Numbered from the stretch's first letter, positions 11,201 through 20,967 are shown. The stretch is 64,000 nucleotides of DNA from Akkermansia muciniphila (GCA_945861415.1 CAMAUV010000014.1:1-64000); one strand, 5' to 3'. Translations and numbers: made by a program. The notes: generated from the sequence alone by a model not told the origin.

Positions 11201-13980
11201 GCGATGCCGGAGGTAAAGTTGCTGTTTTGCAGCATTTGAACCGGAGTGCCGTCGGGGTCTTCGGTCACTCGGATATCGTCGAGGAGAACTTCCCCCGCGC
11301 CCAGCAGACCGAACACAAACTCGCGCCACTGCGTATCCGGCCCGATGGGACTCGAGGCCGCCACACCGCGGTAAGTATAAGTCAGCCACGCTGTGCGGGA
11401 TGTCTCATCGCTCGCCGCCCATGTCGGAGGCGCACTGCCCGCGGCATTCCGATCTCGCCGCTCAAGGGTCGCGCCGCCGCCGTCCGGCGCCTCGGGCCAC
11501 GGGTGTCCGTCGGCCCAGGAAACGGTGTCCGCCGGATTGCCTGCCGGGTCGCGCAGGATCACGCGACCGCCGGAGTTGCTGAGCTTTCCGCTGAGTGGCC
11601 CCAGCGGGTTCGCACCGGGATGCAGCGATTGAAGTTCGGCGGGATTGTGCGCCACCGCCAGATAACCGCCCGCCGCGATCGTCGTCCCTGCCGGAAATGC
11701 AAAGTCCGTGTCGCCATCGAGCGACCAGCCCGTGAGGCTGACGGGCGCTGTCGAGCGATTGAACAACTCGACGAACTCCGTGTCGAGTTCCCGTTCCGGC
11801 GTGGGCGGCGCGAGCGTTTCCCGCGCGGTGAGAGTCATGCCAAATGTCGCATCGAGATCGCCGGGCGTCGCCTGATGCAGCTCCACGGCGATGACGTTGG
11901 TGCCCTGTACCAGACTGCCCGGCGGCAGCACCACCGGATCGCTCAGCGCGGCCACGCCAACCGGACTTGATGCGAGCGTCGCGTGGGAAACCGCGCCAGC
12001 GGGCATATTGCGCCGCGCGATTTCGGTGCCGTTCAAATAGAACACGGCTCCGTCATCCACGACCGACTTGAGTGTGAGTTCGGTCTGCGCCTGATCCCCG
12101 GTGAAATGGAAGCTTTTCCGAAAATACGTCGTCGTCAATCCGGTCGGGAGCGCGTTCCCCGGCCCGATGCGTCCGCTTCGCTCGTGAGCGGTGATTTCGC
12201 TGGCGGAAAGCGCCCGGTTATAGACGGCGACCTCATCAATCGCGCCGCGATGGAACTGGCCGACATCCGCCCAGTGCCGTCCGATGTACCACGTATCACG
12301 CGGCGCGAGAGTCCATGCAGAAGTGCCCGTCGCGGAGGGCACTTCCACGCCGCCAATCCAGGCGCGCACGTTGATCGTGTTGGATCCCGGCGCGTTGCCG
12401 CCTGTCTTCGTGATGACGGCGTAAATCTTTTTTCCGAAGTGATCCGCCCCGAGATTCACTGCGACGTTACTCACGGTGATGCCGGCTCCGTTGATGCCGA
12501 GCAGGTTGCTGTTCTCTATGAATGTCATGAGCGGCGCGCCGCTGTTTCCCGCTGCGCCGTTGTTGGAAAAGATGCCGCTCCACTCCGCCTGCGCGGTGTG
12601 GGTGAACCACGCTTCAATCGTCCAGTCGTTCGCGAAGACCCCGCTCAATCCGCCGCCGCTGACCTGCGTCGAGCCGCCGAACAGCACCGCGCCGTTCGCA
12701 TCTCCTGCAATCAATCCCGTCTGCGCCACGGCATTTAAGTATGTGCCGTTTTGGACTCCGCCGGCTGCCGAAGAATCAATCGCTGCACCGGTCGCCGGGT
12801 TCTCGCCCAACCGCCAGTAAGCGATGGGCGCGGCGCTTTGCACAGCGGCCGTGTATGCTAGGCCAGCCGGACCGGCGAACGTCGTGGTGCCCGTCGCCCA
12901 TGCGGTGTCAACGTAGCCCGGCTGCCGCCACGCCACGCCCAAATCCGCGCCGCTCGCCTCATAGCGCCAGGTGTCGCCGAAATCCGCGCAGATATAATCC
13001 GCAAACGCACCGCGAAAAGCCGGCACCGTGCGCGGGTGATAGTGGATCTCTGATATTACGAGCGCGTCGTGCAGCAGAAATATATTCGGGCTGCCGGGTG
13101 TGGGGCCTGTCGGCACGAGCCATGACGCGCCATCGCCGGAGCGGGCCTGACCGGTGGTGCGGAGGCGTCGCGCATCGAGCACGGACGACTGACCAGATGC
13201 GAAGAGGAACAGTTTCGCACTAGCAGGCGGTGATAATCCGAGGGCCGACGCGTCGAATGATTGCAGTGCGCCAGGTGTCAGCAGGCCGGCGGGAAGCACG
13301 TAACTTCCGCCGCCATCCGACGTCGCCAGGATCATTCCCCCCACTTCGACCGCAGCGGTCCCGACATTCCGCAGCTCAACAAAGAAACCAAGGCCTGCCG
13401 GAGCCAGTTCGTTGAGAATGATACCCGGCCCGGGCGGCGACGTGGGAAAGTTATTCGCGCCCGGCGTGCCCCCCGTCAGCGCGCTGACGCGCCAACTCGC
13501 CGGGTCCGCACTGGCGGTGTCGGCGCGCAATTTTGCCAGCGTTGAGCCGGAGCCGTCCGCGCCCACCGGCCAGTCGCCCGCGTCATTGTAGGCGAGTTCG
13601 TCCACGATGCCGCCGCCGCGATTCCGCAGCCGGATGGTCTCTCCCTCATTGGCCAGCGCGCCGGTCCACGGCCCCAGCGCCGCGGGCGGATTCCCGGCCA
13701 TGCTGGAGACCACGAGGAAACCGCCCGATGGCAGCACGGTCCCTGCGGGGAAAACGAAGTTCACGCCGCCGGTGATGCTCCAGCCGGACAAATCAAGATT
13801 CACCGAGAGCACATTTCTGAACTCGACCCACTCCGGCGCAGCGAGAGCGACCGGGTGGTACATGACCTCATTGAACACCGCCGTCGCATCCGCGGATCGC
13901 GCGACGCCCGCCATGAGGAACCAGGCGGCGCCCGTCAGCAGCGGGGCGCAACGCGCCGGAGAGGTGGAGGCCTTGTTCAT
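8254..13980 (-). CDS. Giant secreted lamin-tail/LamG/CotH-domain protein
   Basis: The product is 1908 residues from the ATG at 13980 and starts with a signal peptide. Domains in order: lamin-tail (LTD) modules near residues 35-130 (VFNEVMYHPVALAAPEWVEF) and 195-290; a LamG/concanavalin-like domain about 385-600 (AYWRLGENPATGAAIDSS); another LTD near 735 (EFVELFNRSTAPVSLTGW); carbohydrate-binding-like and Ig-like segments; a CotH-type domain about 1140-1450 (NVRIVMTAADATSLH ... LAFQHDSDVCFQRATN); and a last LTD from about 1605. CotH proteins include secreted or spore-coat protein kinases, but substrate and activity here are unknown. LTD modules are common on bacterial surface proteins. The C-terminus (FTIETSPNLDIWSSL) resembles a tail found on many exported proteins of this group. 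An in-frame start at 14001 is possible. Its counterpart is at 53955-58784. Confidence 0.88.
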   Translation of the reverse strand: MNKASTSPARCAPLLTGAAWFLMAGVARSADATAVFNEVMYHPVALAAPEWVEFRNVLSVNLDLSGWSITGGVNFVFPAGTVLPSGGFLVVSSMAGNPPAALGPWTGALANEGETIRLRNRGGGIVDELAYNDAGDWPVGADGSGSTLAKLRADTASADPASWRVSALTGGTPGANNFPTSPPGPGIILNELAPAGLGFFVELRNVGTAAVEVGGMILATSDGGGSYVLPAGLLTPGALQSFDASALGLSPPASAKLFLFASGQSSVLDARRLRTTGQARSGDGASWLVPTGPTPGSPNIFLLHDALVISEIHYHPRTVPAFRGAFADYICADFGDTWRYEASGADLGVAWRQPGYVDTAWATGTTTFAGPAGLAYTAAVQSAAPIAYWRLGENPATGAAIDSSAAGGVQNGTYLNAVAQTGLIAGDANGAVLFGGSTQVSGGGLSGVFANDWTIEAWFTHTAQAEWSGIFSNNGAAGNSGAPLMTFIENSNLLGINGAGITVSNVAVNLGADHFGKKIYAVITKTGGNAPGSNTINVRAWIGGVEVPSATGTSAWTLAPRDTWYIGRHWADVGQFHRGAIDEVAVYNRALSASEITAHERSGRIGPGNALPTGLTTTYFRKSFHFTGDQAQTELTLKSVVDDGAVFYLNGTEIARRNMPAGAVSHATLASSPVGVAALSDPVVLPPGSLVQGTNVIAVELHQATPGDLDATFGMTLTARETLAPPTPERELDTEFVELFNRSTAPVSLTGWSLDGDTDFAFPAGTTIAAGGYLAVAHNPAELQSLHPGANPLGPLSGKLSNSGGRVILRDPAGNPADTVSWADGHPWPEAPDGGGATLERRDRNAAGSAPPTWAASDETSRTAWLTYTYRGVAASSPIGPDTQWREFVFGLLGAGEVLLDDIRVTEDPDGTPVQMLQNSNFTSGIASWRALGNHKGTVIAEPGVPGNQVFRLVATGGTDHDSDHVETTLAAGRSIVNGRTYEISFRARWVSGCSALNTRLYFNRLPRTTLLTLPEAAGTPGAANSRAFANTGPTFTGLIHSPTVPAALAPVTVSIAASDPDGVASATLRYSVNGGAWQNTMMSLASGKYSASIPGQSASAIVQFYVEATDTLAATATAPPGGAASRALYKVQDNLANLTALHNVRIVMTAADATSLHTNANLMSNGFLGATIITNESDICYDAGVHLRGSPYGRPYDEFVGFTVSFPADRPFRGVHRRIVIDRSGRGPFGSPSPDEILVKHMAGHAGGGLAGLQDDIIRVITPLVQHTNVALLSTDYSNDWLDRHFDNGSDSPLYKFDGIYYANSTTNGNPESPKVVAAGPIAYGDITSYGTDPENYRWTFAPEDTDVQPGAERLMALASAFGLSGSALDAATRPLMDVDQWARTFALQSLIGNNDFYTHNQPHNLKLYLRPGDGRFLAFQHDSDVCFQRATNASLIGTTGNLIKVFNLPANRRLFHGHLLDLINTTFNPTYMAPWIAHYGAKAGKNFSAAQTYITSRRAYVLSQVPASAPFAISTNGGNNFSVNATQVSLEGSGWINVREIRRADTGAVLDVEWTGESKWRLSLALLNGPNALTLRAFDHQGAQVGTDTITITGTQTAPLARDFLRITELQYHPAPPAGPELAVSTDKDDYEFIELRNTGLSTLDVSGCAITEGVDFVFPGNTTLTGGESIIVVRSVAAFQSRYGTGARVAGACGPDDALRNSGETITLRDATGAVIQSFAYSDAWFPATDGGGRTMIVRNESAPVSEWKSAAQWGISTQPGGTPAATNSSEVAWQFEGWRHTYFSPAQLADPLISGPAAGAAGVSNELRYALGHTPFESASALLTGSISENSLTVQYRRRKNLLDVDFTIETSPNLDIWSSLTAPVPAISNNNDGTETVTITGPASFPASSRRFLHLRVALQLEP

Positions 13981-14329
13981 GATGTGATAAAGCAAATGCA
14001 AGTGTGTCCGGGCGCTGTAGAAGCCCCGTCCTGAGGAGGAGTCTTAAACCCTGTTTGCTGGTCTTCCTAAGAAATAATTCTGCATGAGGGCGGGACCTAA
14101 ACGGGTTCATTTTGTTTTGGTTTGGTGGATGTTTTGCCTGATGTGTCCGCCATTTCCGGAGTGCATCTTCTCCTCTTTCCGAATCCCGGGCCGATTTTAT
14201 GCGCAATTTTTCATTTTGTGTAAAATCCAAAAAGTGACCCGTGGATACGATGCCGGTCTCGAGGCAATTTTCGGGAATCAATCCGTGTTAAAGACAGCCG
14301 CATCGCGGAGAATAACCAGAGGAGCAGTT
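13981..14329. promoter_or_regulatory. Divergent intergenic region with leader and RBS of the sigma-factor remnant
   Basis: These 349 bases separate two divergent genes and are AT-richer than the flanks, especially 14080-14230. They should carry promoters for both, but I cannot name specific boxes. Just before the ATG at 14330 the sequence AGAGGAGCAG gives a good Shine-Dalgarno match, unusual in this window. This suggests that the sigma-factor start was once well translated. Confidence 0.45.
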
Positions 14330-14505
14330 ATGTCACCCACCGAAACCCAACGCCACATCCGATTCATGCGCAGCTTCACAGCCAGCGAACAGGCGATCCT
14401 CGCCTATGTCCGGCGGATGGTGCCAACGCGGGGAGATGCTGATGATGTCATGCAGGAGACTTCAGTAGTGCTTTTGGAAAAGTTCGACACCCGCGGCTCG
14501 GCTAG
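14330..14505 (+). pseudogene. Truncated ECF-type sigma factor (region 2 only)
   Basis: From ATG 14330 the product reads MSPTETQRHIRFMRSFTASE and continues AILAYVRRMVPTRGDADDVMQETSVVLLEKFD. This is region 2.1-2.2 of the sigma-70-like ECF factors that precede cytochrome/DUF1501 operons in this phylum. After LLEKFD, about 14487, similarity ends; the frame then runs on through meaningless residues to a stop at 14585-14587. Regions 2.3-2.4 and the whole of region 4 are missing, so it could not recognise a promoter. A different frame downstream encodes the tail of a LamG-type protein, so the two are joined by a deletion. Confidence 0.75.
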
Positions 14506-14637
14506 GCGCAGATCGGCAATTGGGACCTTCAGGATCTCGCGCTCAGTGGCCGCGTGGATGAACTGCTGTTGCTCGGTCGCCCGATGAGCGATGTCGAAAT
14601 AATCGCTTTATTTCAGGCGGGGAATCCTTATCGCTAA
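14506..14637 (+). pseudogene. C-terminal 43 codons of a LamG/FecR-type protein
   Basis: In the frame starting at 14506 the DNA encodes [20 protein letters not shown] followed by [23 protein letters not shown] and a TAA at 14635-14637. This is the closing segment of a LamG (concanavalin-like) domain: the G-R-[VI]-D-E-L strand, then a helix of the form S-x-x-E-I-x-A-L-[FY]-x-A-G. In this phylum such domains end the FecR-like partner proteins of ECF sigma factors. An in-frame TAG at 14503-14505 and loss of everything upstream show it is a remnant. It ends 7 bases before the PSCyt1/PSD1 gene, the usual place for that partner. Confidence 0.7.
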
Positions 14638-14644
14638 ATCTTAG

Positions 14645-17600
14645 GTGCGTTTTCTTCTGCTCATCACCGCCACTTCCGCACTCGCCGTGCCGGTGGATTT
14701 CGTGCGTGAAGTACGGCCGGTTTTTGAAGAGCACTGCCACGAGTGTCACGGGGAGAAAAAGCGGAAGTCTGGGCTGCGGCTGGATCTGAAGGCGGCGGCG
14801 ATGAAGGGTGGCGATAATCACGGGCCAGACATCATCTCGGGGAAGGCGAAGGAGAGTCCGCTGATTCATTTTCTCACGACGGAGGATAAGGACGAGATGA
14901 TGCCGCCGAAAGGCCGGCTGTCGGCGGAGGAGATTGCGGTCATTACGCGCTGGATAGACGAGGGCGCGGTGTGGCCGGATGGCGTGGACGGCTCGGTGGT
15001 GGAGGATTTGCGCGACCATTGGGCGTTTAAGCAGGTAGCGGCAGTGAACGGGCGCTCGGTGGATGATTTCATCGTGGAGAAGCTGCACGAGAACGGCCTG
15101 GCGATGTCGCCGCCCGCCACACCTGCGGCGTGGCTGCGGCGCGTGACCTTCGACCTAATTGGGCTGCCGCCGACGCCGGAGGAGATGGGATCGTTTTTGG
15201 ATGAGGCCCATAAGTCGGATACGGCGAATGGGGCCTATGAGCGCGCGGTCGAGCGACTGCTCGCCTCGCCGCGCTATGGCGAGCGCTGGGCGCAGCACTG
15301 GCTCGATGTCGTGCGCTATGCGGACACGCATGGTTTTGAAGTTAACACCGAGCGCCCGAATGCGTGGCCGTATCGCGACTACGTCATCCGCGCGTTCAAC
15401 GCCGACACGCCCTACGATCGTTTCATTCGCGAGCAGATTGCCGGTGACGCGATGGACGCTGATGCGGCGACGGGATTTCTGGTCACGGCGTCGGTGCTGC
15501 TACCGGGACAGATCGGACAGGACGAGCCTTCCATCCGCCTCGCACGCCAAGACTCGCTTGATGAAATGGTGACGAACATCGGGCAGACGTTTCTCGGCCT
15601 CAGCGTGGGCTGCGCACGGTGCCATGACCACAAATTCGATCCCATCACGGCGCAGGATTACTACGCAATGCAGGCGTTCGTCGCGGGCGTGGAGTATGAA
15701 GACAGACCGATTCGCGGCGCGGAGGCGATGGCGGTGGAGAAAGAAACCGAGTCGCTGCGCGGTGACATCGCGGCGGTCGAGGGGCGGTTGCTGGCGTTCG
15801 CTCCGCTCGCGCAGCCGGGCAGTGGAACGCGGACGACGAACGCGAAGGAGAATGCAGAGAATTTTCCCGCGATGGATGCGAAGTTCGTGCGATTCTCGAT
15901 TTTAGACACCAACCGGCATCCAAACCTCGGGCTCATCGAGCCGTGCATTGATGAGTTGGAGATTTTCACCGACGGCCCGCAGCCGCGCAACGTGGCGCTC
16001 TCGAGCGCGGGTGCGAAGGTGACGGCTTCGGGAAGCCGCGAGTCGGCGGCGCACAAGCTGGCGTACATCAACGACGGTGCGTTCGGGAATTCGCGGAGCT
16101 GGATGGCGTCGGAGGCCGGGCGCGGCTGGGTGATGTTCGAACTTGCGGAGACGGCGCACATTTCCCGCGTGGTTTGGAGCCGTGACCGCGAGGGGAAATT
16201 CACCGATCGGCTACCGACGGCGTTCACGCTGGAGGCGGGGCTTTCGCCGGACTCGATGAAGACGCTGACCTCGGTGCGCAGCCCGCGTCCCACGGTGAAC
16301 TGGGGGCACACGGTCGACCGCTTCGCGCCCGTGAGCACGGGGCGGCTGCGCTTCACGGTGCTCGCAACGAACGGCCTTGAGCCGTGCCTCGACGAGGTGG
16401 AAATCGTGAGCACCGCAGGCCGCAACGTGGCGCGTGATGCGGCGGTGAAAGCTTCGGGCAGCAGGAATGAGCCGGGGCGGCACGAGCTGGTGTTCATCAA
16501 CGACGGCCAATACGGCAATGAGCGGAGCTGGATGAGCAACGAGCACGGGAAGGGATGGGTGGAATTCGCGTTCGGTGCCGATGAGGAAATAACACGCGTG
16601 CATTGGAGCCGCGACCGAAACGGGAAGTTCGAGGACCGGATGCCCATCGAGTATCGCATTGAGGTTTTCGTCAGCGGAGCGTGGCGGGTCGTGGCGGATT
16701 CGACGGACCGGAGTCCGTTCGTCGCGGGCACGGCGATTGATGACACGTTTTCGCTGTCCGGGCTGAGCGCGGATGAATCCAGGGCCGCGGCCGCGCTGCT
16801 CGACGAGAAGACGAAGCTCGAAGCGCGCATCAAGACGCTGCAAGCAGGGCAGCTTGTGTTTGCGGGGAAATTTCGCACGCCGGACAAAATCCATCTCCTG
16901 CTCCGCGGCGACCCGGAACAGCCGAAGGAGGAGATTGTTCCCGCCGTGCCTGTCGCGCTCGGCAGCCTCTCGCTCGCGCAGGAGACTCCGGAGCAGCAAC
17001 GCCGGGTGGCGCTCGCGGAGTGGATTGCGAGCGCGGAGAATCCGCTCACCGCGCGCGCGATGGTCAACCGTATCTGGCAAGGCCACTTCGGCGCCGGGCT
17101 CGTCGCGACGCCGAGTGATTTCGGACGCAACGGCATGAAGCCCTCGCATCCAGCGCTGCTCGACTGGCTCGCCGCCGAGTTCGTGCGGAGCGGATGGAGC
17201 GTGAAGCGCATGCACCGGCTCATCGTGCTGTCGCGCACCTATCGGCAGTCATCCGCCATCGTGCCAAGTGCTGCGGAGAAAGACTCCGATGTGCGCCTTT
17301 TCTGGCGCTTCCCCTCGCGGCGGCTGGAAGCGGAAGTTATCCGTGACACAATGCTCGCAGTAGCGGGCACGCTGAACCTCACGATGTTCGGACGCGGATA
17401 CGATTTGTTCGACCAGCGCGGCGGTCTCAGCGGCTTCATCCCTGTCGAAAAACTGACACCGGATAATCAACGCCGCATGATTTACGCCCACAAAGTCCGG
17501 CGGGAGACCGAAGCGGTGTTCGGCGCGTTCGATTGCCCCGACGCCGGCCAAAGCACCGCCGTCCGCCGCGTGAGCACGACGCCCGTGCAGGCGTTGAATC

Positions 17601-17830
17601 TCTTTAACAGCCGCTTCACGCTCGACACAGCGGGGGCTTTTGCCGAGCGGGTAAAAGCGGAGGCGGGCGGCAATCCCGCTGAGCAGGTGCAACGGGCCTG
17701 GATGCTCGCGCTGAATCGTGCACCGGCAGCTGAAGAAGCAGAGGATGCGGTGCGTGAAGTTCAGTCGCACGGACTCGCGGTTGTGTGTCGCGTCCTGCTT
17801 AACTCCAACGAATTCGTGTTCCTTCCATGA
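14645..17830 (+). CDS. PSCyt1-PSCyt2-PSD1 cytochrome-type protein with discoidin-like domains
   Basis: This 1061-residue exported protein starts with GTG at 14645 and has a signal peptide (MRFLLLITATSALA). Residues 18-100 form a PSCyt1 (planctomycete cytochrome c) domain with haem site CHECH at 31-35. PSCyt2 (DUF1549) spans about 140-350 with a second haem-like site in [13 protein letters not shown]. Two related beta-sandwich segments follow (about 420-550 and 560-690; both contain SRD or WSRDR repeats and LAYINDG or LVFINDG), probably F5/8 type C modules. PSD1 (DUF1553) spans about 770-1060. The function of the family is not established; it is presumed to be periplasmic electron transfer linked to degradation of polymers. 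It starts 7 bases after the LamG remnant and overlaps the next gene by four bases (ATGA). Confidence 0.93.
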   Translation: MRFLLLITATSALAVPVDFVREVRPVFEEHCHECHGEKKRKSGLRLDLKAAAMKGGDNHGPDIISGKAKESPLIHFLTTEDKDEMMPPKGRLSAEEIAVITRWIDEGAVWPDGVDGSVVEDLRDHWAFKQVAAVNGRSVDDFIVEKLHENGLAMSPPATPAAWLRRVTFDLIGLPPTPEEMGSFLDEAHKSDTANGAYERAVERLLASPRYGERWAQHWLDVVRYADTHGFEVNTERPNAWPYRDYVIRAFNADTPYDRFIREQIAGDAMDADAATGFLVTASVLLPGQIGQDEPSIRLARQDSLDEMVTNIGQTFLGLSVGCARCHDHKFDPITAQDYYAMQAFVAGVEYEDRPIRGAEAMAVEKETESLRGDIAAVEGRLLAFAPLAQPGSGTRTTNAKENAENFPAMDAKFVRFSILDTNRHPNLGLIEPCIDELEIFTDGPQPRNVALSSAGAKVTASGSRESAAHKLAYINDGAFGNSRSWMASEAGRGWVMFELAETAHISRVVWSRDREGKFTDRLPTAFTLEAGLSPDSMKTLTSVRSPRPTVNWGHTVDRFAPVSTGRLRFTVLATNGLEPCLDEVEIVSTAGRNVARDAAVKASGSRNEPGRHELVFINDGQYGNERSWMSNEHGKGWVEFAFGADEEITRVHWSRDRNGKFEDRMPIEYRIEVFVSGAWRVVADSTDRSPFVAGTAIDDTFSLSGLSADESRAAAALLDEKTKLEARIKTLQAGQLVFAGKFRTPDKIHLLLRGDPEQPKEEIVPAVPVALGSLSLAQETPEQQRRVALAEWIASAENPLTARAMVNRIWQGHFGAGLVATPSDFGRNGMKPSHPALLDWLAAEFVRSGWSVKRMHRLIVLSRTYRQSSAIVPSAAEKDSDVRLFWRFPSRRLEAEVIRDTMLAVAGTLNLTMFGRGYDLFDQRGGLSGFIPVEKLTPDNQRRMIYAHKVRRETEAVFGAFDCPDAGQSTAVRRVSTTPVQALNLFNSRFTLDTAGAFAERVKAEAGGNPAEQVQRAWMLALNRAPAAEEAEDAVREVQSHGLAVVCRVLLNSNEFVFLP

Positions 17831-19374
17831 TGCGTGTATTGCTTATTCTTTGTTCGTGTCTTTCGGTGTTGGCGCAGACCCCTTCTACCCCGGAGCGCGT
17901 TTTGTTTCTTGGAAACAGCATTACTCTGCACGGTCCCGCGCCGGAGATTGGTTGGGGGGGCAACTGGGGCATGGCGGCGTCCGCCGCGGAGAAGGACTAC
18001 GTTCATCTCCTCACCGCAGCGCTTGAGAGGGATTCCGGTGTTCGGCCCGATATTCGCCTACGGAACATTGCGGACTTTGAACGCGACCCGGCGACATATG
18101 AGCCCGCGCGCGCTCTGGAGAGTGAGCTGAGTTTTCGACCGCAGATAGTAATTTTTGCCATCGGTGAAAATGTTGCCGACCCGGCCACGCCGGAGGCTCA
18201 GCAGGTCTTTGCCGGTGCTCTGGACCGGCTGCTGGCCGTGCTTAAGAAGGCAGGTGCATCTGAAATCATCGTTCGCAGTTGCTTCTGGCCGCACGCGGCG
18301 AAGGACCGCTTTTTGCGAGAGGCGTCAGAGCGGGCGGGAGTCGCGTTCCTAGACATTAGTAGACTCGGTCGTGACCCGGGAAATGCAGCGCGGTCTGAAC
18401 GGGAGATTGCTCATGCCGGAGTCGCAGGTCATCCGGGGGATTGCGGTATGAAGGCTTTGTCCGGGGCACTGTTGAACGTCATTCGCCAGCAGAGGTCCGG
18501 CACTGTCATTTTGCGCGGCGAGGGGGAATCGGAGCGCGCGCCGCACGGTCTGGGCAACGCCTACGCACCGGACATCGTCCAAGACGGCAGCCGCTGGCTC
18601 ATGTATTATGGCGCTCAGGGACGCGATGGACACGACCGCATTCACCTCGCGGAATCGCTGGACGGCTTCACGTGGATCAAACTCGGCGTCGTGCTCGACT
18701 GCGGCACAGCTAATCATGTGAATGACCCCAGCGTGGTGCGCGCCGGCGATGTGTGGTGGATGTTTTACACCGTGGCGGAAACCGGTGAAGCGGATGAAAT
18801 TGCCGCTGCTACCTCAAAGGATGCTATCGCATGGGAAAAGCGCGCTACCGTTTTCACACGTGGCTTGGGAGCAGCGTGGGACTCGGCAAAAGTGGGCCGG
18901 CCTTCTGTGCTGATGGAGGCAGGAAAGTTCCGCCTGTGGTATGACGGTCAGCCCACTGCCGCGGCAGCGGAATCGAACGAAGTCGCAAAGCGCGTGCGTG
19001 CGGAAGGCCGCGCTGTGGGCTATGCGGAATCCGCCGACGGACTCACCTGGACACGCCGGGCCGAGCCCGTTTTCCGCGAGGGAGCCGGTGCGGTGCAGGT
19101 CGCGCGTGAGCGCGGGCGTTATGTCATGGTCATCGAATCAGGCAGTGGCGTGCGTTGGGCGGAGAGCGCGGACGGATTGGCCTGGAAACCGCGCGGTCTG
19201 CTCACGGGCCTGACGGGCGGCGAAAGGGACGCCTTCGGCATGGTGACACCGTGTTTCGTGCATATCCGCCGGCGCAGTTGTTTATTCTACGGAGCCGCTG
19301 CACGCAAAGCGTGGGATGGCAACGCCATCGCTGTGAAACCCATATCCTTTCCCGGGCCAACCAACGAACGATGA
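17827..19374 (+). CDS. SGNH/GDSL hydrolase fused to a GH43-like five-bladed propeller
   Basis: The 515-residue product has a signal peptide, an SGNH esterase-type domain about 20-215, and a beta-propeller like those of glycoside hydrolase families 43/32 about 220-510. The serine block reads [10 protein letters not shown] and the asparagine block AIGENVAD. The last block, [12 protein letters not shown], keeps the histidine, but the aspartate usually three residues earlier is not seen. The propeller contains repeated strand motifs ([53 protein letters not shown]). The arrangement suggests an exported enzyme that removes an acyl group and binds or cleaves a glycan. It starts by ATGA overlap with the upstream gene and ends by ATGA overlap with the DUF1501 gene, so the three are translationally coupled. 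A start at 17830 is equally possible. Confidence 0.82.
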   Translation: MMRVLLILCSCLSVLAQTPSTPERVLFLGNSITLHGPAPEIGWGGNWGMAASAAEKDYVHLLTAALERDSGVRPDIRLRNIADFERDPATYEPARALESELSFRPQIVIFAIGENVADPATPEAQQVFAGALDRLLAVLKKAGASEIIVRSCFWPHAAKDRFLREASERAGVAFLDISRLGRDPGNAARSEREIAHAGVAGHPGDCGMKALSGALLNVIRQQRSGTVILRGEGESERAPHGLGNAYAPDIVQDGSRWLMYYGAQGRDGHDRIHLAESLDGFTWIKLGVVLDCGTANHVNDPSVVRAGDVWWMFYTVAETGEADEIAAATSKDAIAWEKRATVFTRGLGAAWDSAKVGRPSVLMEAGKFRLWYDGQPTAAAAESNEVAKRVRAEGRAVGYAESADGLTWTRRAEPVFREGAGAVQVARERGRYVMVIESGSGVRWAESADGLAWKPRGLLTGLTGGERDAFGMVTPCFVHIRRRSCLFYGAAARKAWDGNAIAVKPISFPGPTNER

Positions 19375-20846
19375 ATGAGAGCGAACTAATTTCTCCTGCG
19401 GGCCGATTGCTGCTGGACCGTCGGCGATTTCTTACAGAAAGCGCAACGGCTTTGGGCAGCATCGCGTTGACCAGTTTACTGGGCTCGGACAACTTGCTCG
19501 CATCAGAAGCGCCCGGGGTTCCGCTCATCGACCCGGCCCGGCCTTTTGCATCAAGGAAGCCGCATTTTCCCGCGAAGGCGAAGAATGTTGTCGTCATCTT
19601 CTGCGCGGGCGCGGTGAGCCAGTTGGAGACGTGGGATTACAAACCGGAACTGATTAAGTGGGACGACAAGCCGCTGCCCGGCGGCCCGGCGGTGACCTTT
19701 CAGGGACCGGCGGGAAATCTTGCGCGACCGCAGTATGAATTCCGCCCGCGCGGGCAGACCGGGAAGTGGGTGAGCGACATGATTCCGCATCTCGCTGAAC
19801 TGACGGACGACATCGCGTTTATTCACTCGCTTACCAGCAAATCGAACACACACGGCCCGGCGGAGAATTTTCTGTCCACCGGCTTCGTGCTCGACGGCTT
19901 TCCTTCGCTCGGTTCGTGGGTGACGTATGCGCTCGGCAGCGAGAGTCAGGAACTGCCGTCGTATGTCGCCATCCCCGACCCGCGCGGCGTGCCGCAAAAT
20001 GGAGCGAACAACTGGGGGCCGGGATTCCTCCCAGCAGCGTTTCAGGGCACCACGATGTCGTCGAAGTCGCCTCTGCGGCACCTCACCGGGGCCGGCGTCT
20101 CCGGCGATGCCGACCGCGCGGCGCGCGCGCTTTTGCAGCGCATGAACGCACGCCACCTCGCGGAGAATCCTGGCGACAGCCAGCTCGCCGCCCGTATCGC
20201 TAGCTACGAACTCGCTGCACGGATGCAGCTCAGCGTCCCGGAAATCAACGATCTCAGCACCGAGCCCGCGCACATTTTGAAAATGTATGGCGCCGACGAC
20301 GGCCAGAACGCCAACAAGGCCGCGTTCGCGAAGAACTGCATCCTCGCGCGGCGGCTCATCGAGCGAGGCGTGCGCTTCGTGCAGCTTTTCAATGGTGCCT
20401 ATGCGAGCGGAGGACAGCTGAACTGGGACGGGCACAATGCACTGAAGGAACAATACGACGTCCACGCGCAAGTCCTTGACCAGCCTGCAGCTGCGCTCAT
20501 CCGCGACCTAAAGCAGCGCGGCTTGTTGGAAGACACACTGGTCGTGTGGTGCACCGAGTTCGGCCGGATGCCGTTTTTCCAAAAAGGCAGCAAAGGCCGC
20601 GACCACAACCCCGACGGCTTCACGTGCTGGTTCACGGGCGCGGGCGTGAAGCCCGGCGTGAGCCACGGCCACACCGATGACCTCGGGCAGAAGGCCATCG
20701 ATAATGTGCATCCGCTTTATCACTTCAATGCGACGATCCTACACCTGCTTGGCCTCGACTTCGAGCGCCTGAGCTTCGAGCACAACGGCGTCCAGCGCCG
20801 GCTGACAAACGTGGAGGGGAATGTCATCCGCGAGGTACTCGCGTAG
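19371..20846 (+). CDS. DUF1501 protein, Tat-exported
   Basis: The 491-residue product belongs to the DUF1501 family (PF07394), which is related in fold to alkaline phosphatases and sulfatases and is almost always encoded next to PSCyt2/PSD1 genes. A twin-arginine signal is present ([14 protein letters not shown]). Characteristic blocks are [21 protein letters not shown] near the start, [32 protein letters not shown] (metal-site-like EFGR), and the family's end motif [16 protein letters not shown]. The catalytic role has not been established for the family. It is the last gene of the three-gene operon; the ATG at 19371 overlaps the preceding stop. Confidence 0.93.
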   Translation: MNESELISPAGRLLLDRRRFLTESATALGSIALTSLLGSDNLLASEAPGVPLIDPARPFASRKPHFPAKAKNVVVIFCAGAVSQLETWDYKPELIKWDDKPLPGGPAVTFQGPAGNLARPQYEFRPRGQTGKWVSDMIPHLAELTDDIAFIHSLTSKSNTHGPAENFLSTGFVLDGFPSLGSWVTYALGSESQELPSYVAIPDPRGVPQNGANNWGPGFLPAAFQGTTMSSKSPLRHLTGAGVSGDADRAARALLQRMNARHLAENPGDSQLAARIASYELAARMQLSVPEINDLSTEPAHILKMYGADDGQNANKAAFAKNCILARRLIERGVRFVQLFNGAYASGGQLNWDGHNALKEQYDVHAQVLDQPAAALIRDLKQRGLLEDTLVVWCTEFGRMPFFQKGSKGRDHNPDGFTCWFTGAGVKPGVSHGHTDDLGQKAIDNVHPLYHFNATILHLLGLDFERLSFEHNGVQRRLTNVEGNVIREVLA

Positions 20847-20967
20847 CCGATATAGCGGCCTCCGTAATGTGGAAATTCTATTTCTATGGAACGGCAGGAT
20901 CTACATTTCCTGGGGCCGCAACCGGCTACCTCCCTTGCGTTTGTTTTGAGTGAAGACAGGCGGCGAA

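Noticed and set aside
15661-17238. 525-codon minus-strand frame opposite the PSD1 gene
   Set aside because: Serine/arginine-rich shadow of the conserved PSD1 coding sequence.
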